From NCBI GenBank assembly GCA_013399115.1, contig VXAA01001141.1, forward strand, positions 335,461-399,460: DNA of 64,000 nt, given 5' to 3'. This stretch comes from Anseranas semipalmata (lineage: Eukaryota > Chordata > Aves > Anseriformes > Anseranatidae). The position numbers and the translations under genes were made by a program. Positions 37,528 to 48,800 of the stretch are shown here, piece by piece (within the stretch, counting starts at the first letter, position 1; every line of letters begins with the position of its first letter). The notes beneath the pieces were generated by a model, which was not told the DNA's origin, did no database searches, and worked only from the letters and a program-made list of their open reading frames with translations.

Positions 37528-38951
37528 AGTATGATGTCCAGAATGGGGCTGCAGAGCTGAAGGGACTGTTAGCTGGCGGAAAGCATCACGGTGATGCTGC
37601 TGATGGCTCAGGAGATGTGGGAAAGCCAGCCTGGCCTCTCCGGGCACCGAGCCCTACATACGTGTGTGCCATCCCAACAGCAGCACGTTCACCACCGACG
37701 ATCTGGATAAGGCTCTCCCCACCACCGCACGAAGCAGTAAACCCTTCGAGAAGATGTTATGTCCACGAGAAAGGAATGAAGTTACGAAGGTGCATCAAAA
37801 GTAGGTCCCCTCAGAGACTTGCATAAAGCTCCCTCCAACTCTGTGCAAGGATTTAGGCGCTGAGAAGAGACGCACCCCATAAATCAGGCAAGATTAATCC
37901 CAGCCTAGGTGTGCCCTACAGGGATGAATACCAGAAATCAGCCAAAGCAAATTTGGCTGTAAGAAAGACTACGTGCCTTTGTGTCCTGCTGTAGGGCAAC
38001 ATCTGCTGTCACAGGGACTGAAGAAGCTGCTCTTCAGGGGGGATGCGACTCGAAGCATCACTCACTTCCTGGCCTCTGCCCCCAGGCTGCTCGTCGCCAG
38101 AAAATCCTCCTAAGAGCTGGTTAACAAACCGGGAACGCAGCGAAGGGATGGTTAGCTCTTAAAAAATAGTCATGGCAATGCCAAAGGGGAACACAAATAG
38201 CTTAGTAAGACGGAACGTATGAAAACTCGACACCGAGCGATTTAGCGTATATCATCTTTTCATTTTAACGCCTGAACTCCACCCTTTCCTTACATGAAGA
38301 GGCTGCCTCTTCCAGCAGGCACAGGACCGTGCTCTCGCTTCATATAATTAGATTAGACATTTGGCAGGAATTCAGCTGACATTACCTACGTTTTGTTTGC
38401 AGCTAAGCTGCTTCTCAAAGAGGAAACTAAAAAAAAAAACCAAAAAAAAGTTGACTTAAAGTGTCTGTGGTGTCTTCTTCAGGCCTTTGCTAACCCCAGA
38501 ACAGTTTTTACAGACAGAGCTTAACATTTAAGGCACTGTTACACCCGGAGCCTGAAACCTGCTGCAGCAATTTGTCTTCCCTTACCATTATGGGATTATA
38601 AAAACTCCAGGAAGTCTTTGCTGCAGCTGTGCTACGCTCCCAAAACAAGCTGTCAAAAAACCCAAACCCACCTATCCCACAGGGTAGCATCCTTATGGCC
38701 CATCAAGAATAACCTTTTCCTTTCCCTCTGAAATTTAAGATTTCCTTTTTTCCAAGCTTCCAACTGTGTATCCCTATGAAGCAGTTTAGCTGTCAAAAGA
38801 GATTGATTTCGACAGTCTACACGATTGAAAAGGTGCCAAGAATGACATGCAGACAAAGCAAAATACCTGCTGGAGATGTACAGCTCCCATTGCAGGAGGG
38901 CTACGAGATGCTTAGGAGCTCTGTGACAGTTTTGTGGAATAATCCAGCCTC

Positions 38952-38969
38952 TTTTTTTTTTTTTTTTTT
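38952..38969. repeat. Poly-T run (18)
   Basis: Uninterrupted T18 followed by AAACC. No adjacent CR1 or retrocopy body is recognised, so it is listed as simple sequence only. Confidence 0.9.
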
Positions 38970-41900
38970 AAACCAAGCAAAGGTCACTTCTGTAGTTTTG
39001 CTGGCAGCTATGAGCTGCCTCCTCCCCAGTGCAAGGTACAGGCTTGGCTACCGGTTTCGTTCCGTGCCCACCAGTGGGAAGATAGACTACACCCACACAA
39101 ACCCCGCGAGCTCCATAAGAACCTGCACTTCCTCAGCAGAGCAATTAGACACCATAATCTCAAGACACACAGACAATTGCATATGTTCAGAGAGTAAATG
39201 TTTGTACCTAGTTACTCCCTGGATATGGCTAGGACGAAGCCCGGATCACCAGCCCACGGGGAAAGCCGATCTTCCTTTGCTTAAGCACACAGTAATTGTA
39301 TAAATTGAAATTTGCAAAGGATCAGCCTGGCTGTGAGACACCCTGCTTCCTCCGTTCAGGATGTTCGCTGTTATCCTGAACGTGGGGCTCACGAATGAGG
39401 GTGGCCAGACCTCACGCTGACAAGAGAGGAGCGTCCCCTTTGAAAAAGGTACATTTGCAAGAGATGCAGCACAAAGCGATGTCAGCAAGGACATGAAATC
39501 CACAAAATCCCTGCATAACAAGGCAAAGCATCTCCAAAGGGACCCATTTTTCGTTTACTTTCGTTCCCCAAACCAGACGTATTCAGCGACGCCTTTGCAC
39601 GGAGGTCGCTGCAGCCCCGAGCACGCGGGGCTCCGTTCATGCCGACCTCCGCAGCCACTACCCACACCCCTCCATCTGCATCCCAGCACCACGCGATGCT
39701 CGTTTCCGATATCAATAAATAGCTTTTCAGTAGTAAATGAATGCCTTAACGCATTTTCCGGGCCATCTTGGCTACTTCTATCCCGATTTAAATTCCCCAG
39801 GGCCAGGAGACCACCACCACTGAGGTTATCGAATTTGGAAAACACGCACACAGCGTTACCGCCGGGCACCCACCGTTCCCCTCGTCGTGGATAAGCATTT
39901 CCACGCGTTTGTCCAAGCCACAGGTTTTTTCAGTTTTGGAGAGAGAATTTTACAAGCCAGCTTCTCCTAGTTCTCTTCCTTCCCTCGTACTAAGGACTTT
40001 GCACAGCTCACAGCCTGGCTCCTCCGCTTGCTGTAAACTTGAGACATGCCTATATAAAGCAAATATGATGCCAAAACAAACAAATCTTCCACCCACTTAT
40101 AGTCCAGCAATCTATTCGGAAGGAAAGGCAAGGCACGTACCTATAAATGCCAGCCAGTATGAACAAGAGCAAAGTCAAGCCTCCCTGCTAACAAAAGGAA
40201 ACGTTTTCCTCCATTCCTAAAGCAATTACGTTCATGTGTTGGCCTTAGATGTGTCAGTATTCCTGTTCCGCAAGCTTCTGAACCCATTCATGCGTTTCAA
40301 TCCCATCTGACAAAGTTTTCAAAGACCTTCCATTTCTGCAGCTATTCTCACAAAGCCAGAGGAGAGATCCACATGTGTTCCCTCGATGAAGAAAATAATG
40401 AAGCACAAGCCCAATTACGCAGCGGAACACAAAGGAACGCACCCAGGAGAGGAGTCCACACAGCACAGAAAGAGAAGCTATAGGAGAAAAGTGACGGTCT
40501 GTGCCCAGAGAAGCTCCTGATGGATGCTCCCAGCCTATATCCATGCCCACCCTGTTCTTCTGGGAAGTCCCAAGGTGAAAGCTCGAGGAAGTACTCCACA
40601 AATTTTAGGGCAAAAGGCTAACAATGAAATTTAAGATGAATTTTAACAGGATTTCTGAGCAGCCAGCTCCAGAGCCATTCCTTAGGAACAGGATTACTAA
40701 TGAACAAGTGAGGAAGTCTGTATCTTCAAGGAAAGCTGAGAAATATTTTGATGATCCAATTGAAAACAAGCACCCAGTGCAACCTTGTGCTAAGAAAGGT
40801 TGTACGATCCTTTGGTGTCCAAAACAGAACACCACATAAACACAAGGAAATTTTAAGCGTAGTAAGAAGAGCTCCATGCTACTGTACTTCCCATCCTGTA
40901 ATGGCTTAAAAATTAGCAACATTGCAGAGAGAAGCCTAAGGATTTCTCAAGAACCAAAACAAGTCCCTCTGATAACATTAAATCCTCCAGGATTTTCTGC
41001 CAATTTGATGTTTTGCTGCTCCACCTCGTGAAGTCCCATAGATCAGCCTCATAACAACCTGCAGTCATTCCAGCTTCCCATGCCACTCTGAATAGGAAAC
41101 CAAAAAGGCTCCCGACAGCCATTTATCCTGCTCTTTCACACCCATCTAGGCTTAGAAGCTTACCTTTTGAAAGTAAGAAGACATGTAAAACAGGTGCTCG
41201 CAGAGATCTGTAACCAAGGAACACACATCCTGATGATGACATTGCTTTGCCCTGCAACACACGGCCTTTGGCTAGCAGATTTCTTCACATGGAGCTTTCA
41301 CATTCATTTCAAAAGCACCAGTCTTGTGGAGCACAGACAACACCTTATTTCACCCTATTACTTCCAATATCATGGTCTGAAATATTTTCCCTTCCCTCCT
41401 TCACCCCTGAAAACACAGTAGTGAAGTGACCCTTCAGGCTGCCAGAAAAAGGGAAAAATAGTAAAGTTAGGAGTATAAAGCAGCCTAATGCTCCAGAGGG
41501 GCTCCTAAGGCCATGGGATTTCTTGTTTCAATCATCTGCAGGCTAAATTCCTCCACAGGGAGCCCAAAGCTTTCTTGGACCAACTGGGACAGAGCTGTTA
41601 ACAACGAAGACACGTAAGGTTTCAACAAGAAGTGATATCTTGTCCCATGCAGACTTACCTCCTAACCATGGAGAAGTCAAAGCACTTGTGCTACCAAATG
41701 TCTTTGTCCTCTGAAAGGCACCGAACTCCCATCCAAACCCTTCCTCACCAACAAATCTTCAGGTAAATTAAGAAATGGCCGAGCCTCTAAGAATATGTTG
41801 CTAAAACCTTGCCTCCCACAACTACAGATCACCTTTGGGCACTATCTTTAAACCATATTTTTCAAGATGAATTACTTCGTTATAGTGTCCGTTCCCTTTC

Positions 41901-43769
41901 ACGCAAACAATATAACCTTGAGAAGGCTGAAAAAACAAGTCCAATTCTTCAGCCTACAAAGCAAGGGAAAATACAGCATATTAATGAAGAGTAGGGCAGC
42001 ATCTCTCGATAGTTTCTATATACAATGCCCTGGTTTTGCCTGTACATCACTCACTTGTCAAAAGTTACTTTTTGTGCTTTGAAACCTGACAATGGTTCCA
42101 TGATCAGCTACAAAATATCCCTGTGAATCAGCCAAATTCAAGCCATTGACAGCTTCAGCTTCTCGGTCCAATGGTGAAAACAGGCAGATACTTGAGATTG
42201 TCAGAAGAAAATTCATGCCACGGAAGTGCAGGTGCAACCAGAGCACGAGAAGCACACCGAGATGCACAAAGGGTCCACTGGGCACAATATTCCATCTTTG
42301 GTGGACAGCAGCGATGTCTCACCAAGACTGTAGGAGCATGGGACATACACAGCAATACTCTACTGCAGCTGAAGACTTGAAGACTGCTTCATGACCCGCA
42401 GCGATACCGTTGCAATTATGTCCCAGGAAAGGTGAAACTTGACAGTTCTGGTGTGGCCAGCTTAGACGTTCACGTCAGAAAAGTCTTTCCATTGATAGCA
42501 AGAACAAAAAGTGATAGAACAAGAACTGGAGGAATACCGTTTTGTCACAAACCGTATGCATTTGATTCTCTTTCAGCTGGAGAAAGAAGTTGAGGAGAGG
42601 ACACTGAGGACAATCTGACCTGCTGCCTTTTGAAGGAAATGCTAAAAACTGGACTTCAACATTAAGATGGAAAATAAACTCTCAACCATGGGGGTCTGAC
42701 AATCATCCCTCTGCGGAACCTGCCTTGGGACAAGGTGAAACTGTGCGTGGAAGAGGGGAAAGCCTACCTAAATATATTCAAACCCTTGTCTGGGATGGAT
42801 TATTGCCTGGCCATGTCTACAGAGTCCAAGCCAGATGTCAAGCAGCCGCCACAACCTTCACACACAAGCTACAGAAGCTTCATTACCTGTCCTCGTTACA
42901 CTGATGAGCTACAGGATTGCAAACTTGTACTGCTGCTTGATGAAGAGCAGACAACAGCAACTGTGTATTTGCCTTCAAAGATTGCTTAATCCAGGAATTA
43001 TTTCTTGGATTACTGTGGTAGGTGCGTGTTAGTGGTGGGGTTTTGGTTGTTTTTAAGAAAGGTCAGTTACTGAACAACAGTTTTTCCAATTCAAGTATTT
43101 GTGTAAGAAAGCAGCTGATCCATCTAGTGATAAGACACACATCAATTAATTAGCTTTAGTTTTCCTGGTGTGTTTTTTTTCCCCCCCACATGAGCAAACT
43201 CAGTGAGACTAAGCATCCATGCACTGCTTGAAAACAGCTTTCATAGCTCTATTTATGACAGTATAACCACAGTTTGGGTGCGAGTCAAAGCTCCATATGT
43301 ACTCTGTTTCTGGTTTTGTTCTTACAGTAGCTCGGATACATGGTGACATGTTTAATATTCAATAAGCTGCAACTGCTGAAGCACAGTGAGAAGGTTCAAG
43401 GTGATGAGAAAAACTTCCAAAGCCTTCACAGTGAAACAATTAAGCATTTACATCCAGGTTTCTCATGACCCAAGGGAAGCGAGCTGCGCGCAAACCTTTC
43501 TCAGCCAGCCATCAGTTTATCCCCGTAACATTTTCTATCCACTTTTCAAGTTGTTCCTAGTGGTTAACTTCAGGTGAATCCCCAAGTGGCTCCACAAAAC
43601 CTCTACAGCACTCAACAAGTCTGAAACGCTGCTTCCACATCACAGCACAGCGCAGGCTCCTCCACCCCATCCCCAGGGATGTAGCAGACCACGATTAGTC
43701 TAGACTGCAACAACCTCAGTAGTTTAGCTGCCAGACTGAGGCTTAAAAACTGAAATTAAGCAGAGACGA

Positions 43770-44060
43770 GGCAACTCCGGCCCCAAGCAGCCTCCCAGAG
43801 CCAGCAGCCGTGGGCCGGGGTCGTGGTTCCTCAACCAGAAGCGCAGCGGCAGCGCCCTGCCCGCGAGGCAGAGCGGCTTCGCGGGCGGCACCAACCCGAC
43901 GCGCACGGGACGGACCTGCGGCTCCCCAAGCAATGGGAAGCACCGAGCACGAACGTTCCCAAGTCTGGCGCTGGGGGAGACTCACCGGGCAGCACCTCCA
44001 AAGACGGGCCAGGCAAATGGGAGCAGAGCCCAACCGCGTCCCATGCGGGGCATCCTGACC
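43770..44060. promoter_or_regulatory. CpG-dense patch inside the presumed first intron
   Basis: About 25 CpGs by eye in under 300 bases. On the minus strand it contains a strong splice donor, GCTGCCCG|GTGAGTC, that would end an exon at 43986. This combination could mark an alternative first exon and promoter of CSNK1G1, 13 kb upstream of the coding start. It could also be an unrelated GC-rich patch next to the CR1 copy that begins at 44201. No coding signature is seen. Confidence 0.35.
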
Positions 44061-44200
44061 TTGCCTGGTGCCTCCTATCCGCCCACGTCCTAGGTGGAAG
44101 GACAGAGTGCAACCCAAACCAGGCTTCAGCTGTCTCCTGGGGGCTGCAGGAGACAGATGAGCTGGTTAGAAGAGACAAGTAGCCCGTAGGTTACCAGCAC

Positions 44201-44320
44201 AATCACGGAATGGTTTGGGCTGGGACTTAAAGCCCACCTAGTTCCAACCCGCTGCCAAGGGCAGGGACACCTCCCACCAGAGCAGGTTGCTCAAAGCCCC
44301 GTCCAACCTGGCCTTGAGCA
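44201..44320 (-). mobile_element. CR1 LINE fragment, 3' terminal part (first piece of a split copy)
   Basis: Read on the plus strand it is the reverse complement of a CR1 3' end: AATCACGGAATGGTTTGGG at the terminus, then CCCACCTAGTTCCAACCC, GGGACACCTCCCACCAGAGC, AGGTTGCTCAAAGCCCC and AACCTGGCCTTGAGCA. The homology stops at 44320, in the middle of a block that in intact copies continues with CACCTCCAGGGATGG. That missing continuation is found at 45685, so the two pieces appear to be one element. Confidence 0.93.
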
Positions 44321-45684
44321 TTTCTCTGGTCCATACACACCAGAGATGTTTTAAAGACTGCTTATCCCATTGCAACATCTACCCCCAAAGGCAGGCTCCT
44401 GCTGCTCCATCCATCAAACCCTCTCAGTCTAGCACTCATCTGACCTCTTGGCAAGCCAATTCACCTACCAGGTTTCCTTTCCATCAGGTTCCTGAGCTGA
44501 ATCCCTACGGAGAGTTAAAGAAGCCTCAGAGACAGCCTGAGGAAAGTTACGGGTGGATGCTACCATCCTTTTCAGCAACAGCAAGCTGTCACACTGTTGT
44601 TCCATTAAATGAACAGTTAAGAAGCTTGCAGACAAGTGGACATTATGATTCTTCTAACAACTCAAAATAAACGCATGTTCTCAAGGAGTTTAGCTACTGA
44701 AATTACCAAACAGGGGAAGCATTTTTTGTATCCTGTATAATAGCAGCATGCCAAGAACATAAAGGCTTTCTTTTGTGTTAACTGCAGTAGCAACAGCTTT
44801 TGCTAAAACTGCAGCCACATCTTCCACCCTCACATGTTTTTGAAACACTCGGATGTAGCACAGCCTCCCTCCCCCTTCCCACCAGGAGAAACTAGGATAG
44901 GAAACGCTGAACTTCAATTATTTAGTTGGTATTTCAATTCAATGTAATATTTCAATTATGAACTTCAGTTAGTAAGCAAAATAATTCAATAACAATTCAA
45001 AAAGGAGATATCCAGAATACACTTAAAGGAGGAACAAATGCAGCTTGTCGTGCAAGGATGACAACAGCAGGTGACCGCAGCAAAATCCAGCAGGTAGCCA
45101 GCGAGCACATTGCTCACAAGCTCATTTTAGCAAGGCCTTACAGTAAGCATCATCATGCACTGGTTTGGAAAATTACCGAAAACACAAATCTGATGCGAGC
45201 AGCACAAGGGACAGGAGTTTGAGGTATTACTGCGAGTACCAGCCTCACATCTCACTAGATGGAAAGGATATTCACATTACCTCCACCCCTTAAACTGTGT
45301 CAAAATTTTGTGGGAGGCACCTAGAATTTCTGCTAAAGCACCAAAACAAAGGCTAACACGCACTGGAATCCCTGAATGAGAAGGCTGGAGCATGTGCACC
45401 GTGTCCTGAAGCAGTTCTGGGACTAATTATCATTTCCAGCAGAAGCATCTCTAACCTAAACCAGCAGATACTGGGACCTCTGAAACCTTGAAGCCATTTG
45501 CAGAGCTGTGCTTCTCCACCCAAGACGTACTTCTCAAGTACAGACCTGTCAGCAGTATCCCCCGTTAGAGAGCAAGAGTGGTTTTTACTTGATTATCTGT
45601 GCAGCTTTTCATGCATTCACGTTCTTAAAAACCAGCTTCATGCTACCTGTGCCAGTCATGCTGTTTAGAGACTGACCAAAGACA
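44321..45684. mobile_element. Candidate 1.36-kb insertion splitting a CR1 copy, with 7-bp flanking duplication
   Basis: This segment separates two CR1 pieces that are contiguous in intact copies. TTGAGCA occurs at both edges (44314-44320 and 45685-45691), as expected for a target-site duplication. The ends are imperfectly inverted: TTTCTCTGGTC at the left against TGTCTTTGGTC on the other strand at the right, 9 of 11 matching. A perfect 8-bp hairpin sits just inside the left end (44323-44330 with 44339-44346). No open frame resembling a transposase is visible, so if it is a transposon it would be a non-autonomous one. I do not recognise the family; an 8-bp hAT-type duplication with one change is possible, but the termini do not look like classic hAT ends. 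A rearrangement is the alternative. Confidence 0.45.
44323..44346. repeat. Perfect 8-bp hairpin at the edge of the candidate insertion
   Basis: TCTCTGGT (44323-44330) pairs with ACCAGAGA (44339-44346) around an 8-base loop. It begins two bases inside the left edge of the sequence that splits the CR1 copy, which may make it part of the mobile element's terminus. Confidence 0.75.
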
Positions 45685-45870
45685 TTGAGCACCTCCAGGG
45701 ATGGGGCATCCACAGCTTCTCTGGGCGACCTGTTCAGTGCCCCACCTCCCTCATAGCAAAGAATTTCTTCCTAATGTTTAATCTAAACCTACCTCTTCTT
45801 TTTTCTTTTAAACTGTTACCCCTTGTCCCGTCTTAACCCCCTGTAAAAACACCGGGGCATTCTTTTCACC
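45685..45870 (-). mobile_element. CR1 LINE fragment, internal 3'UTR part (second piece of the split copy)
   Basis: The plus strand reads TTGAGCACCTCCAGGGATGG, GGCATCCACAGCTTCTCTGG, AAAGAATTTCTTCCTAATG, TTTAATCTAAACCTACCTC and TTACCCCTTGTCCCGTCTTA, all standard blocks of a reverse-oriented CR1 in the correct order. Unlike normal CR1 copies, which keep their 3' end, this piece lacks it and begins exactly where the 44201-44320 piece stops. The distal boundary near 45870 is approximate because the match fades into diverged sequence. Confidence 0.93.
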
Positions 45871-48800
45871 GGCCACAGAAACTGCAAGAGGAGTTGGTTT
45901 CCCATGGACATGCAAAATAGAGTCAGCCTAGCACAGACCAAGGACTTACCACAGGTGACCTACAGGCAGGTAAGACATCTAGCTGGCAACCAGAACTCAT
46001 AGCAGGATCCGCATGGCCTCATATCCACCAGCTAGACCTAGCCCATGCAGTACTAATTGCCCAAGTAACGTTAATCCTCATTAGACAGCTCAATCTCCCT
46101 CCCCCTGCCCCAAATTAAAACAGCACATTTATGGAAACATTAAAAACCAGGGAAAAGGCCTCGTAGCATACCACAAAAAATAAGGATCCATCGCTGCTCA
46201 AATGAAACTGCAAGGCTCGCACTGGGTTCTTAGCAAGAAAATGGAAATCACGCTGACATACAATTGTTCCACCCCCGGGTTCGCCTTCACACATTTCTTA
46301 CAGGTCAATTTTAAAGAATTAAGTCTTGTTCAGCTAAACATCTGGTGGCTGTTGCTAGAGGAAACAGACTATCTGCAACATTTGAGCAAAAAATAATGAG
46401 TTACATAAAAGCCAGACTGCACAAGCAAGAACAAGCGCTTTGCCAGCCTACGAATCTCAAACGTTACATGAAACCGTGTGTTTAATTTTGGGGTTAGAAT
46501 GCCATGAAGTTAACCTGTGTGCATTACAAAAGCAATAAAGATTCAAGTTTTTGCTAAGTGTAGGGAAATATAATCATGGTGTACCGTAATTAACCTTCTA
46601 GCTAGCAGCTGTCCTAGAGATCATCCTTAAAACAGTTCCGCTAGAGACAGAGTGGACCAGTTCAGCTCCAGGCATTTCAGACTCAGATCAAGTCAGTACA
46701 AGCTGAAGAGTTAAACAAGATGGTTTTGGTCATTAACAATTTGAGTTAGCACCCCCCACGTCTAATGGAAGAATATTTTTCTGTAGCTCCAGAGCACCTT
46801 TCTGGGTCACCGTCCCCTTTTCCTCTGGGATTATTAGCGTTTTACAACCAACACCCAACAGGCGAAGCCACACCGTGCTAAACTGGAGGTGTGATTGCAG
46901 AAAAGCTGAGAAGGAACCCTGATGGCATGACCATTCGAGTCCCCAAGACCAACAAGATGCCTTGAAAGATCACAGATCTTTGATACAGGCTCTACAGATC
47001 ACTAAGTCCCACAACAGGGGAGCCAGCATTCCCGAGAACATCTCAAGCAGCGGAACTCTAATATACTGGAATTGCACTTCACATTATGTACCTTTCTACA
47101 AATAGATATTGCTGCTCTTTGAGGAGAGCTTCAGCACTTAAATAATCCAGCAGCCTGATGGATGACTAATACAACTAGAAAGCTTCGCGTACAGGATATT
47201 TTAGCTACCGCACATCATCGGGATGACTCTCAGCGTGCAGCCCCAGAAGAGCAGAGGGGCCTATGGCTTTCACTGCTGTCTCCCTTTTTTCTGACACTCA
47301 GGCTTTGGATCCAGCTGGCTTGCTTTGGCATCGCACGGAGAAGTCCATCTGCAACCCACCCCAATCGCTTAGACGGCACCGTGTTGTCCAGCACGAGCCG
47401 CCGCTGGTCCGGGTCTATCCCATACCAGCACGAGCCGGATCTGCTGCTACGCAGAAAGCCACTCCAGAACATCACTTACTGTGCTAAAAATCTACATCTT
47501 TGTGTCAGTGGCTGAACAGAAAGCAAGCGAGGGAGGAAAGTTAAACATTGTGAGCCGGGCAGAAGCTTCTCTCAAGCAGAAAAGCACGCTGTGATCCCGA
47601 ACCCCATGGAAACAGTTTCATCTGATAAAGTTCCCAAGATCCCAGACTTCTTGCAGGCAGGGAAGAAGAAAAACAAGCCAGAGACTTCTGTCATGGATGA
47701 AACCCTCCGCAACATCACATCAACAAAGTGGGCTGCTTCAGACCTCAGGGGCTTATCTTTAAGACAAAACAATATAAAAATGAAGCACGGTCAGATGCCT
47801 ACAGTCTCTGCTGCATTCATATGAAGATATTAAAAGAGCTGTACTGCACCAGCCTGAATTGCTCAAACTAAAGAATTTTCAAGCAATTAACGGCACTCCT
47901 ACCACTGGTAACAAAAAGAGATAAATCAGTTTCAGGGGATGAAACTGCATAATAATTGGACATACCATACCAAGCAAAACTGAAAACAGATTTCTTCTCC
48001 AGGCTTCAAGCTACTGAAAGCTTCGAACCATCATCCATCCTCCCCACCCCCCACTGAAATTACCGAAAGTCAAAAGTTTATTAGGCTGTCTATACGCAAA
48101 GTTTAAAATGGAAATTACAATTTAGAAAGCATTTGTTTTTGTGTCATTTTGTCCAGAAGTAGAAGCAGTACTCCAAAAGGATGACACCCAATTAAGATCC
48201 TAAACAAAAGGCCCAAAGTATTTAATCAGTATTACCTAGTTTGCACTGGCTTATGATCAAACAACAACGACAAAAGGTAGTCTGTTGCCTTTTTTCAGAA
48301 GTCCAGGAAGGAAAATCTAGCACCAGTTTCACTCCTGTAGTACTCATTATGAACACCCCAAAAAATACGTGCCAAGCAGAGAGTCTTGCGCTGCTCTCTC
48401 AAGGTCCTCGCTTATCAAATCAAAACACTTGCACATCAATTCTCCTCCTGGTAACAAAGTTAAAGCACTTTTTGAGAAGCTTCAGCTCCTCATGAAAGAC
48501 TTCAGACTTCCCCTGACTTTATCCTGCCCCGTTTCCTTGTTGAAGATATTCATCGTCGACAGGCAGCATAGCAGTTTCCTAGTTTTCAGCTCAACATGCA
48601 CATTTCTAAAAATAAAGCTAGGGAAAGTAGATCAGAGATGCGATCAGAGAAGTGACTTCAGGTAAAATAAAAATGCTGGCAAAACTGAAAGAAAATATTA
48701 AAAAGGAAATAAGGGATAGGAATCGAACAACTTGCATTTGGGTCTCCCAGCATCACTCCATAGACGTAATGCTTAGACACTTTTTAGGAACAAAGAGTTG

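Noticed and set aside
40624..40839. 71-codon plus-strand frame ending VQPCAKKGCTILWCPKQNTT, somewhat protein-like
   Set aside because: Too short and without a recognisable parent; the opposite strand is also open.
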